Assembly: GCA_046343015.1 (NCBI GenBank)
Contig: JBKDOL010000030.1
Coordinates: forward strand, 1 to 64,000
DNA: 64,000 nucleotides
Direction of reading: 5' to 3'
Source: BJ22 sp021298375
GTDB lineage: Bacteria; Planctomycetota; Planctomycetia; Pirellulales; Pirellulaceae
The position numbers and the translations under genes were made by a program. The notes beneath the pieces are model-generated. The model ran no database searches. It was not told the origin of the DNA and worked only from the letters and a program-made list of their open reading frames with translations. Shown here piece after piece: positions 1 through 7,476 of the stretch. How positions within the stretch are numbered: the first letter of the stretch is position 1; each line of letters opens with the position of its first letter.

Positions 1-90
1 CTCGGCTGGGAAGTCCTCGGCTGGGAAGTCCTCGGCTGGGAAGTCCTCGGCTGGGAAGTCCTCGGCTGGGAAGTCCTCGGCTGGGAAGTG
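1..90. repeat. 15-bp tandem repeat, six copies, cut by window edge
   Basis: Six head-to-tail copies of the 15-mer ctcggctgggaagtc fill positions 1-90. Five are identical and the last differs at its final base. The array may continue to the left of the window. Because 15 is a multiple of three, it could encode a pentapeptide repeat. The frame starting at base 1 reads LGWEV and stays open to a TGA at 115-117, just ahead of a terminator, so this may be the 3' tail of a + strand gene. It could equally be a spacer repeat like the shorter ones elsewhere in the window. There are no spacers between copies, so it is not CRISPR. Confidence 0.9.
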
Positions 91-141
91 ATGCCGGGAG
101 TGCGGCACGAACGGTGAACTTGATTCCATTCCAAAACAAAA

Positions 142-173
142 CCCGCAGGTGAGTCTTCACCGGCGGGTTTTTT
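142..173 (+). terminator. Intrinsic terminator for an upstream + strand unit
   Basis: An 11-bp stem (142-152 with 157-167, one A/C mismatch) closes a 4-base loop and is followed by six T. It lies 25 bases after the TGA at 115-117 that ends the open frame running through the 15-bp repeats, and so supports a + strand transcript arriving from the left of the window. Confidence 0.75.
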
Positions 174-203
174 CGTTTATCAGCCGAATTCGAGCGGCTG
201 CAA

Positions 204-246
204 AGGCCGTGTTCGGACCCGTGAGCGGTCCGAGGGAACGCGGCCT
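204..246 (-). terminator. Large hairpin just after the membrane-protein stop codon
   Basis: Outer arms 204-213 and 237-246 pair, with one weak pair. Inner arms 214-219 and 227-232 pair perfectly around a 7-base loop. The structure starts a few bases past the stop of the minus-strand gene at 250. There is no T tract on either strand, so it may act as an mRNA 3' end or processing hairpin rather than a classical intrinsic terminator. Confidence 0.4.
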
Positions 247-249
247 GCG

Positions 250-1311
250 CTATCGCCCCACGGTCCTGCGCCAGATAAAGCTGTCGACCGTGTAGTGGTG
301 CATGCTGATGGCGGCGAGCAGGATCGAGGAGGCCATCAGCCACCAATGAGTCAGCGCCACCGTAATCTTCTGTTCCCAGCCGTAGCCGAGGCCATAGAGC
401 ACGGCCCAAAAGATCAGGAAACCGACGAGGTTGGGCACCATCTCAACCCATTTCACGCCTCGGCTCACGTAATGCTGGCGTTCCAGAACCCAGACCAGAG
501 CAAGGTACTGCAGAGCGTGGAATATGGTGACTGTGAAAAAGCCCCGCTGGTAATGCGACAGGTACATGAAACCGTACCAGTGCACTCCGAGGAACATGCT
601 GAAACAGATCAATCCGGTGAGTCGATAGTCGCGACCGTTTTTCCAGATGGAGCGGGCTTCGAGCACGACTTGGAGATAAACTCCGCACAAGGCGAGCAAC
701 CCGAGCCAGTTCAGGAGCATATCGTCGATATCCAGCGGCATCAGGTCGTAGCTTTGGCCACCCCACGCCTGATAGAGCATGTCCCAGCGGCCGAGGATCA
801 GCCAGGGGAAGCAGAGATGGTAAGCCCACCAACGGAGTCGTCGGTCGAGTGCGTCCATCTGTTTCTGCCCGCCATACAGGCAGCCGATCCCGTAGGTTTG
901 ACGCAGGTAGTGAAACGACTGCCAGACATTGACTGCCGTGATCGCCTCGACGAAGTAACCCGCATAGCTGATGCCCAGCAGCAAGAGGACCATCGCGAGG
1001 TAGGCTGGCAGGCCAAGCCACCAGCTGATTTTCCCCTCGCGCGACTTGCGGTATTGTCGGACGTACGTGCTGTAGACGTGAGGCGAGCTGATCAGGGCGC
1101 TCGCCCAGAAATACCATTGAATCCGCTCATTGGCGTTCAGTTCATCTTCGCCGATCCACCAGACCAGCGGCAGAAACAGGGCCAATCCGCCCGTAATCAC
1201 GAAGAACCATTCGAACGGAGTCGGTTGGCTGGCGGTGAATGTTCGGGCCGGAGCCCGCCCTTCTTCCGCATCATGGAGCAACTGGTCTGCGCTGACGAGG
1301 GTCGTTGACAT
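250..1311 (-). CDS. Polytopic membrane protein of unknown function
   Basis: 353 aa. I do not recognise a named family. The start ATG at 1311 is chosen because AAGGA lies six bases upstream on the minus strand; a longer open frame to 1407 has no such site. About seven to eight hydrophobic segments are visible. Conserved-looking His residues cluster at or near membrane boundaries: SSPHVYSTY, FHYLRQTYG, LSHYQRGFF, FHALQYL and the C-terminal HHYTVDSFIWR. Repeated His/Trp/Tyr near helix ends is typical of metal-dependent integral membrane oxygenases or desaturases, but no canonical desaturase HxxxH/HxxHH set is present, so this is only a suggestion. It is divergent from nothing obvious and lies downstream of flagellin on the same strand, after the flagellin terminator. 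Confidence 0.8.
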   Translation of the reverse strand: MSTTLVSADQLLHDAEEGRAPARTFTASQPTPFEWFFVITGGLALFLPLVWWIGEDELNANERIQWYFWASALISSPHVYSTYVRQYRKSREGKISWWLGLPAYLAMVLLLLGISYAGYFVEAITAVNVWQSFHYLRQTYGIGCLYGGQKQMDALDRRLRWWAYHLCFPWLILGRWDMLYQAWGGQSYDLMPLDIDDMLLNWLGLLALCGVYLQVVLEARSIWKNGRDYRLTGLICFSMFLGVHWYGFMYLSHYQRGFFTVTIFHALQYLALVWVLERQHYVSRGVKWVEMVPNLVGFLIFWAVLYGLGYGWEQKITVALTHWWLMASSILLAAISMHHYTVDSFIWRRTVGR

Positions 1312-1501
1312 TTTTTCCTTGCTCCCGTGAATTGAAACGCGGAAACATACGATCCCTGAGGCTCGCAAGCTTGTCGATTCGGTCAACCTTGGCGATTTGG
1401 CGATCAATTCAGTCCGAGTTCATCCATTTTTCGGCTCCTGAGGATTTGTCCGCCCAGCCAAGGCCGAGCGGTGCGACCTGCAACCAATTCCCCCGAAAAA
1501 C

Positions 1502-1536
1502 GAAAAACGCGAAGTGGCCATTCAACCACTTCGCGT
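1502..1536 (-). terminator. Intrinsic terminator of flagellin gene
   Basis: A perfect 11-bp stem (1507-1517 with 1526-1536) with an 8-base loop is followed on the minus strand by TTTTT and a second T-rich stretch. It sits about 60 bases past the flagellin stop codon at 1596, as expected for a highly expressed single gene. Confidence 0.9.
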
Positions 1537-1595
1537 CTGCATTTCAAATTGTCTCAGCCCCGGTCGCTGCGATTCAAACGCCCGAGGTTGTCAAC

Positions 1596-3008
1596 TTACC
1601 GCAACAGCGACAGAACGAGCTGTGACGACTGATTCGCACTCGAGAGCACCGAAGCACCGGCCTGAACGAGGACCTGGTTATTGGTGAACGCCGAGATTTC
1701 CTGAGCGAAGTCGGTGTCCCGGATCACGGATTCGGCGTTGACTGCGTTTTCCAGCGTTGCCCGCAGGTTACTGGCAGTCGATTCCAGAGTATTTGCCTGG
1801 AACGCGCCCAGCTTACCCCGCATGTTGGAGATTTCATTGATTGCCTTGTCAATCACTTCCAGTGAGTCCTGAGCCTTGGAAGCCGAGGTGACGTCAATGG
1901 AGTCCAGTGCGTTGAACTGGTTGTTGGCAGTGCCCACACCCAGGCCGGTTGGATTGACCTTGTCGATCGCGATATTGACCGTTTGGTTTCGGTTCGGACC
2001 GATTTGGAAGGTCAGCGAATTGTCGGTAACGGTCACGTTGCCTTGGCCACCGGTGACCGAAGTAGTCGGGTCGGTTCCATCTGCAGCCAGACGGATTGCG
2101 ACATCCTTCGAGGCTCCAGCTGTGCCAGTCAGAACAGCACCGGAACCGGTGGCTGCGTTGCCGCCGATCGTCCCGCCCGCATCGACGCCGGAGTCGGTGA
2201 TGGCAGTGGTGCCGAAGCCGGAACTGGTTGCACCGGCAGCGACATTGGAGATGACGCTGACCGAAGAGCCCGATCCGAAGTCCTCGGTGTAAAGCTGGGT
2301 GGTGGTGCCGTCGACGCGTGCCACCACACCGGTCTGGCCGCTGAATTCATTGATTCGGGAAACGACACCAGCCTGGTCGAGGCCGGCATTCAGTGTCACG
2401 TTGACGCCGTTGATGGTCAGGGTTTCGTCGGCGGCGAGAACGTCCGTCTGGTCGGTCGCAGCGTCAGCGACAGCGCGTTCTGCTGTCTGCGTAACGTTGA
2501 CCGCATAGGTTCCAGCCGATGCCGCGCTACCTGCCTTGAGGAAAGTGACATCGCTGTCCGAGGCAACGCCAGTCTTGCCGGCCGAGCCGTCGAGCAACTT
2601 CTTGGTGCCAAATTGGGTGTTGTTGGCAATTCGGTTGATCGTATCGAGAGCGTTGGCAATTTCAGCCTGATTGGCCGCCAATGCGTCCTCATCGTTGACG
2701 CCGGCGTTGGCCGAGTCGAGGGCCAGCCCGCGCACCTTGACCAGCAGGCTATTGATTTCACCCAGAGCACCTTCAGCGGTCTGAACCACGGACACTGCCC
2801 TGTCGGCATTGTCGATCGCGGTCTTCAAACCCGAGATTTGAGCACGTTGCTTTTCCGAAATCACGAGGGCTGCGGGCCCATCGGAACCTCGGTTGACCTT
2901 TAAACCCGACGAAAGTCGTTCGATCGAGCGATTCAGCGAGTTCTGAGCGCGCGAGAGATTGTTCTGAGCGTTGATCGAACCGCTATTGTTGACTACCCCA
3001 ATGGCCAT
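1596..3008 (-). CDS. fliC: Flagellin
   Basis: 470 aa. Structural subunit of the flagellar filament, exported through the flagellar type III system and polymerised outside the cell. The N-terminal D0/D1 region (about residues 1-150: NSGSINAQNNLSRAQNSL, then RLSSGLKVNRGSDGPAALVI) and the C-terminal D1/D0 region, ending in LVLSLLR, match flagellins closely. The middle (about 150-370) is a variable, Gly/Thr/Ala-rich surface domain. The start ATG at 3008 has GAGGAAG six bases upstream; an upstream in-frame ATG at 3056 lacks a site and would add a non-flagellin leader. It is a lone gene with its own terminator and no other flagellar gene in the window, so regulation by FliA or sigma-54 cannot be supported here. 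Confidence 0.97.
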   Translation of the reverse strand: MAIGVVNNSGSINAQNNLSRAQNSLNRSIERLSSGLKVNRGSDGPAALVISEKQRAQISGLKTAIDNADRAVSVVQTAEGALGEINSLLVKVRGLALDSANAGVNDEDALAANQAEIANALDTINRIANNTQFGTKKLLDGSAGKTGVASDSDVTFLKAGSAASAGTYAVNVTQTAERAVADAATDQTDVLAADETLTINGVNVTLNAGLDQAGVVSRINEFSGQTGVVARVDGTTTQLYTEDFGSGSSVSVISNVAAGATSSGFGTTAITDSGVDAGGTIGGNAATGSGAVLTGTAGASKDVAIRLAADGTDPTTSVTGGQGNVTVTDNSLTFQIGPNRNQTVNIAIDKVNPTGLGVGTANNQFNALDSIDVTSASKAQDSLEVIDKAINEISNMRGKLGAFQANTLESTASNLRATLENAVNAESVIRDTDFAQEISAFTNNQVLVQAGASVLSSANQSSQLVLSLLR

Positions 3009-3577
3009 GAATGCTTCCTCAAGAAAAATGGACTGTTGTCTACCGCATCCATGCACTCACCAAAAGCATGACTCCTTCCAGTCACCGGCACCTGCTCATG
3101 CAGAATGAAATCCAGCGACTCGGCGCTCATCAACTGATTGGAGCAATTGGTCGAACCAGACGGTTGTAAACGTCGGGACCGAGCGCCATGTGGAGACGAG
3201 ACGGGGAACAGTAACACCAATCCTTGCGGCAACCGGTTTCAAAATATTCCGGGCAGGCAAACTTTTTCGCTGCGAGTGAGGAAATGCCCAGCTTTGCCGA
3301 TTCTGCGGATAAGAAGGCGATGGAGTCGCCGCCGTTTTTCGAATCTCAGCCATTTTCGACTGTTCCAGCGCCGCATCGCTGTTTTCCCGAACGCCGATCC
3401 ATTTTTCCGGGGATGTTTCAATCGTCACAATCGGACAAATCTCGCGCGATTCTCCAAGAGTCAGGCAGCAGCGACCCAAGTCCAATTGCCAGGCGAGAGT
3501 TTGAGTGCATTTTTGCTGGGCGCCGTGCGGACGCCGCGCAACCACCGTCGGGAATTTCCCTCAAGGAGCATGCCCCT
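3009..3577. other. Divergent spacer between flagellin and SUMF1-like gene
   Basis: About 570 bases between two divergent starts, so both promoters should lie here. No convincing sigma-28 or sigma-54 promoter was found for flagellin. A + strand frame is open from 3224 into the downstream gene but has no ribosome binding site and an atypical composition, so I treat this stretch as untranslated. Confidence 0.5.
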
Positions 3578-4864
3578 ATGACCGCCACCGTCAACACTGC
3601 CCAAGAGCCCGCCTGGTCATGGATCATTGGCGGCGGACTCGTTTCCATTCTGATTGGCGGCGCGATGCTGCAAATGCAGTTTGGCGGAGTTGGCCCCAGT
3701 ACCGAGTTCCAAACCATCTCGGGATACGAAAAGATTCCGTCCCAAGCGGCCCCCAGTTTGTCGACACCTGCTCCGGAGGTTGCCGTTCAACCAGCCGCAG
3801 CGGCTCCTCCCTCAGGCGCGACTCGCCTTCGGCCCTACTCCCCTCCCGCCCACCAGCCCGATTGGCTCGTCTCCCCCTGTTCAACTATCCGGGCGAACGA
3901 AATCCAGCGAGCTTGGGCGAAGCATCTCGGCTTGCCGGTCGAAGTCCAAAATCGATTGGGGCAGTCGTTTCGGCTCATTCCACCGGGAATTTACGATCGT
4001 GGCTCTCAAACCGAGCAAATGCAGTCTCTCATGGGCTCGATGCCCAAAGAGGATACTCACTGGCGGGATTGTCTCCTCAGCAGCACACCGGCGCACCGTG
4101 TCGTGGTCTCGAAACCGTTTTACCTCGCCGTCAACGAAACCACTCAAGCTGAATTCAAGGCGATCCTCGGTCGCAATCCGGCGTGGTACGCCGCATCGGG
4201 TCCAGAGCCCTATTACGTTGACCGAGTCAAGGGCGAGGATACCAGCCGCCACCCGGTCGAGGGCGTGACCTGGAAAGACGCCCAGGAGTTTGCTCAAAAG
4301 CTGGCGAGCAGTGAATTGGGCCAGATTGTCGGGCTCGCTGCTTTTCGATCGAGTCGCTTGAGCGAACAGGCCTGCTCATCCGAGTTCAGTGAAGTCGACT
4401 GCGGTCTGGCTGGTGAAGTCGCCAGTCGCTCCCTGTTTTCAATTCATTACCGCTTACCGACCGATGCTGAGTGGGAGCACGCTTGCCGCGGAGGTACCGC
4501 GAGCCCTTTTAGTTTCGGTGAGACGGAACCGGTCGCCATGGGCTGGTTTGGCGAAGCCAATGGGGGCCGAACTTGGGAAGTCGGCCGGGGCGAAGTGAAT
4601 CCACTTGGCTTGTATGGCGTCCACACCGGTGTTTGGGAATGGGTCGAAGACCACTGGTCGGTACCCGAATACGGACAATATCGCGACTGGCCGGTGCTCG
4701 ATCCGCGGCATTCGGCGGGCACTCCCCTGCCCCACGTCGTTCGCGGCGGTATGTGGCCAGACCGACGATCGCGCTCGTTTGACCGCTATGCTTACGATGC
4801 GGATTTTCAAACCTTCTTCGTCGGCTTCCGCTTGGTACTGGATCTCCCGGCTATGCCCGATTGA
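3578..4864 (+). CDS. Membrane-anchored SUMF1-like (FGE-fold) protein
   Basis: 428 aa. The C-terminal two thirds have the formylglycine-generating-enzyme fold also used by PvdO, EgtB and other non-sulfatase modifiers: NETTQAEF, HPVEGVTW, YRLPTDAEWEHACRGG, GVWEWVEDHW, VVRGGMWPD and a final VGFRLV. An N-terminal hydrophobic segment (about residues 11-30) followed by a Pro/Ala-rich linker suggests a signal anchor with the domain outside the cytoplasm. The start ATG at 3578 follows AAGGAG. The Cys pair that true FGE uses near the RGGSW motif is absent (RGGMWPDRRSRS), so it is unlikely to activate sulfatases. An insertion of about 40 residues precedes YRLPTDAEWE. Substrate unknown. Confidence 0.85.
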   Translation: MTATVNTAQEPAWSWIIGGGLVSILIGGAMLQMQFGGVGPSTEFQTISGYEKIPSQAAPSLSTPAPEVAVQPAAAAPPSGATRLRPYSPPAHQPDWLVSPCSTIRANEIQRAWAKHLGLPVEVQNRLGQSFRLIPPGIYDRGSQTEQMQSLMGSMPKEDTHWRDCLLSSTPAHRVVVSKPFYLAVNETTQAEFKAILGRNPAWYAASGPEPYYVDRVKGEDTSRHPVEGVTWKDAQEFAQKLASSELGQIVGLAAFRSSRLSEQACSSEFSEVDCGLAGEVASRSLFSIHYRLPTDAEWEHACRGGTASPFSFGETEPVAMGWFGEANGGRTWEVGRGEVNPLGLYGVHTGVWEWVEDHWSVPEYGQYRDWPVLDPRHSAGTPLPHVVRGGMWPDRRSRSFDRYAYDADFQTFFVGFRLVLDLPAMPD

Positions 4865-5167
4865 TCGCTCGGCTCTCGAACACCAACTGTTCCAGTCGAT
4901 GCGCAGGCGCTCCGATGGCGCGTCGCTTCAAATGGCGAAGGCTTCCGCTGTAAGCCAACGCTGGCCCTCGGCGGCCGGCTGAAAGGATGGAGACGACGCC
5001 AGGAGGCACTTCCCGGCCTGCGTTGATTTCCGCTACCTGGTCGCGAAAGCCTTTCATTCTTGAACGTTCCGCCACCGCCTGTGGTTCTCGACGGAGCGCT
5101 TCGATAGACTCGGACGGGTGCGTGTGGGTGCCACACCGATTCCAGAGTCGTTTTGTGGTCGAGTTTC
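4865..5167. other. Gene-free spacer
   Basis: About 300 bases between two co-directional genes. Open frames on both strands here have biased, Arg/Pro/Ser-rich translations and no ribosome binding site. No hairpin or repeat stands out. Confidence 0.4.
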
Positions 5168-6337
5168 ATGGATTGGATGTTCCCCGGATTGCTGGCGGTG
5201 CTGGGCTTCAGCTGGTTGGGTGTGGCGGCACTCTCATTGCGGTCTTTTCTCGAGCCCCGGCCGCTGGAGCCGCTGGAGCCTCAGCCCACGCCCTGGCCCT
5301 TGGTCAGCGTGATCGTTACCGCACTGGACGAGGAGGCGACGATCGAGCCCGCTTTGCGCACGCTGTTGTCGGCCAGTTATCCGGAGTTGGAGCTAATCGC
5401 AGTCAATGATCGTTCCCGCGATCGGACGGGAGAGGTTATCGATCGGCTCGCAGCCGATTCGCCGCGCTTGCAACCGGTGCACATTCGCGAGTTGCCCGGC
5501 GGCTGGCTGGGCAAGGTCCACGCGATGGATACCGGGGCGAGAGCGGCTCGAGGCGAGTGGCTGCTGTTCACGGATGCGGATGTTCATTTCGGCCCGACCG
5601 TCATCGAGCGAGCGATTCAAGTCTGCCAGCGCGAACGCTTGGACCACCTGACGCTTTGGCCGCGTCTGGAAGGACGTGGCCTGGTGTTGCGAGCTGCCTT
5701 GGTGGCATTCATGACCAACCTGCTGTTATTGCTGCGGCCGCATCGAATTGGCGGCGAGGACTCGCGCGGTTTCGTTGGTATTGGCGCCTTCAATCTGGTA
5801 CGCCGCGCGGCTCTGGAGAAAACGCCCGGGTTGGAATGGCTGAAAATGGAAATCGTCGATGATACGGGGCTGGCGAGGATGATGGTCGATCACGGCTGCC
5901 GCAGCAATTGGCGCTCGGCGATCCAGGAACTCTCTGTCGAATGGTATCCAAGTCTGAGCGCCATGATCCGCGGGCTGGAGAAAAACATGTATGGCGCCTT
6001 CAGTCACTTTCGCCTGAACGTGTTTCTGGTAAAGCTGGCGGCAATTTTGCCGTTCGTCGTCGGTCCCTACATGGCGATCCTCCTGCCTGGCCCCTGGTGG
6101 CAAAAGCTCGCGGGGTTCACGGCGCTGGGTGTATGGATTTCGCTCGCTTGGCTCGCGGCTCGCCCGGCGGGTTATGGCTTGGTCGAGGCGGTGTTGGCGC
6201 CCTTCCTCGGCGCTGGAATCATGTTCACGGCGCTAGCTCGTTCCACATGGATGACCCTGAGAAACGGTGGAATTCGCTGGCGAGGCACTTTTTACCCGAT
6301 CGCGGAACTGCGAGCTGGTGCGAGGCTGCGTCTCTGA
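5168..6337 (+). CDS. Family 2 glycosyltransferase, HpnB/CrtQ-like, membrane-bound
   Basis: 389 aa. A GT-A glycosyltransferase acting at the cytoplasmic face of the membrane. The nucleotide-sugar domain runs from SVIVTALDEEATIE through the metal-binding LLFTDADV, with GGWLGKVHAM between, a pattern seen in the hopanoid-associated HpnB and carotenoid-associated CrtQ groups. There is one N-terminal membrane segment and three near the C terminus. ATG 5168 is preferred over an in-frame TTG at 5153; neither has a strong Shine-Dalgarno. The acceptor cannot be told from sequence, and no hopanoid or carotenoid genes adjoin it. Confidence 0.85.
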   Translation: MDWMFPGLLAVLGFSWLGVAALSLRSFLEPRPLEPLEPQPTPWPLVSVIVTALDEEATIEPALRTLLSASYPELELIAVNDRSRDRTGEVIDRLAADSPRLQPVHIRELPGGWLGKVHAMDTGARAARGEWLLFTDADVHFGPTVIERAIQVCQRERLDHLTLWPRLEGRGLVLRAALVAFMTNLLLLLRPHRIGGEDSRGFVGIGAFNLVRRAALEKTPGLEWLKMEIVDDTGLARMMVDHGCRSNWRSAIQELSVEWYPSLSAMIRGLEKNMYGAFSHFRLNVFLVKLAAILPFVVGPYMAILLPGPWWQKLAGFTALGVWISLAWLAARPAGYGLVEAVLAPFLGAGIMFTALARSTWMTLRNGGIRWRGTFYPIAELRAGARLRL

Positions 6338-6382
6338 GACAACAAGCCCCGCGTCGACGGCTCACCGTTTTGCTCAGACCGA

Positions 6383-7342
6383 ATGCATTTTGAGCGAGAG
6401 GATCCCTTGTCCAAAGCACCCCAGCGAGCCAGAGCAACCCGGCGGCAGGTGATGTTCCCGTCGCTTTTCGGCGGCGTGCTGGCTCTCGCGGCCCTGGCCA
6501 ACCCTGGACTGCTCGCGGCCCAAACCAATCAAGCCGCTCGCCGAGAGAGTCCAGACCTCCGGGTAATGAGTTTTAATCTCCGTTATGCGACGGCCAACGA
6601 TGGAGCCAATCGCTGGGAGCGGCGGCGCGAGCAGCTGACCTGGACGATTCATGATTTCGCGCCTGACCTGCTCGGAACCCAAGAAACACTCGAGTTGCAA
6701 AAGGATTGGCTCGATCAAAACCTTCCCGAGTTCGAGTCCTGGGGCGTTGGCCGCGACGACGGGGCCAAGCAAGGGGAAATGACCGCGCTCTGGTACCGCT
6801 CCGCACGGTTTGAACGACTGGATGCCGGGCATTTTTGGCTGAGCGAAACACCTGATCGCCCCGGCAGTGTGTCTTGGGATAGCGCGCTGACCAGAATGGC
6901 CAGCTGGGTGAAGCTCAAGGACCGAAACCAGCCGAACGGCGCCCCGATCCTGTTTCTCAACACTCATTTCGACCATCGGGGCGAGGAGGCGCGTAGGCGC
7001 TCGGCGATCTTGATTCGCCAGAAGTTGGTCCAACTCGGCGCGGGCTGCGATTGGATTGTCACCGGCGATTTCAATGCCGCCGAGGATTCGCCAGCTCACA
7101 AAGAACTGTTCTCTGGAGCGAACCCTGCCCTGCTGGATACCTATCGAGTCGTCTTCCCCAAACGTGAGGCCGGTGAAGGAACCTTCAATGGCTTTGATCC
7201 GCAAGCGACCGCGGGACCCCGAATTGATTGGGTCGGCGTCTCCAGCCGCTGGAAAGTGAGCCAAGCCCAAATTAACCGGACTGCCGTTGACGGACGTACT
7301 CCTTCCGACCACTTTCCAGTGACGGCGATCCTGACTCGGTGA
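6383..7342 (+). CDS. Secreted endonuclease/exonuclease/phosphatase-family protein
   Basis: 319 aa. All catalytic elements of the EEP fold are visible: MSFNLR (Asn), LGTQET (Glu), LNTHFDHRG (His), TGDFNA (Asp/Asn) and the terminal SDHFPV (Asp-His). Planctomycete members are usually secreted phosphodiesterases or phosphatases of unknown substrate. Residues 20-47 form a twin-arginine-like or Sec signal (ATRRQV then a hydrophobic run and AAQ). The start is uncertain: ATG 6383 is listed, but TTG 6407 has GAGAGGA at a good distance and would suit the signal peptide. The gene starts 45 bases after the glycosyltransferase and may share its transcript. Confidence 0.85.
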   Translation: MHFEREDPLSKAPQRARATRRQVMFPSLFGGVLALAALANPGLLAAQTNQAARRESPDLRVMSFNLRYATANDGANRWERRREQLTWTIHDFAPDLLGTQETLELQKDWLDQNLPEFESWGVGRDDGAKQGEMTALWYRSARFERLDAGHFWLSETPDRPGSVSWDSALTRMASWVKLKDRNQPNGAPILFLNTHFDHRGEEARRRSAILIRQKLVQLGAGCDWIVTGDFNAAEDSPAHKELFSGANPALLDTYRVVFPKREAGEGTFNGFDPQATAGPRIDWVGVSSRWKVSQAQINRTAVDGRTPSDHFPVTAILTR

Positions 7343-7476
7343 GTCCTCCCCGCGGAGCCGTGAGAACGGTCCGAAACCAGAGAATGACAGCAATCTTGAG
7401 CTTGCAGCATTTGGGCAACCGCTGAAGAATGCTGGCGTGAGCTTGCTCCAAATACTTTGTTCAGTCAGGTCAGCCG

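Noticed and set aside
1..90. The 15-bp array as a CRISPR locus
   Set aside because: Units are directly adjacent with no spacers, far shorter than CRISPR repeats, and no cas gene is in the window.
3060..3110. A sigma-54-like GG/GC element upstream of flagellin
   Set aside because: The GG-to-GC distance is 11 rather than 10 bases and it faces the wrong strand.
3578..4864. SUMF1-like protein as the activator of the sulfatase at 42740
   Set aside because: The catalytic cysteines of formylglycine-generating enzyme are missing and the genes are 38 kb apart.
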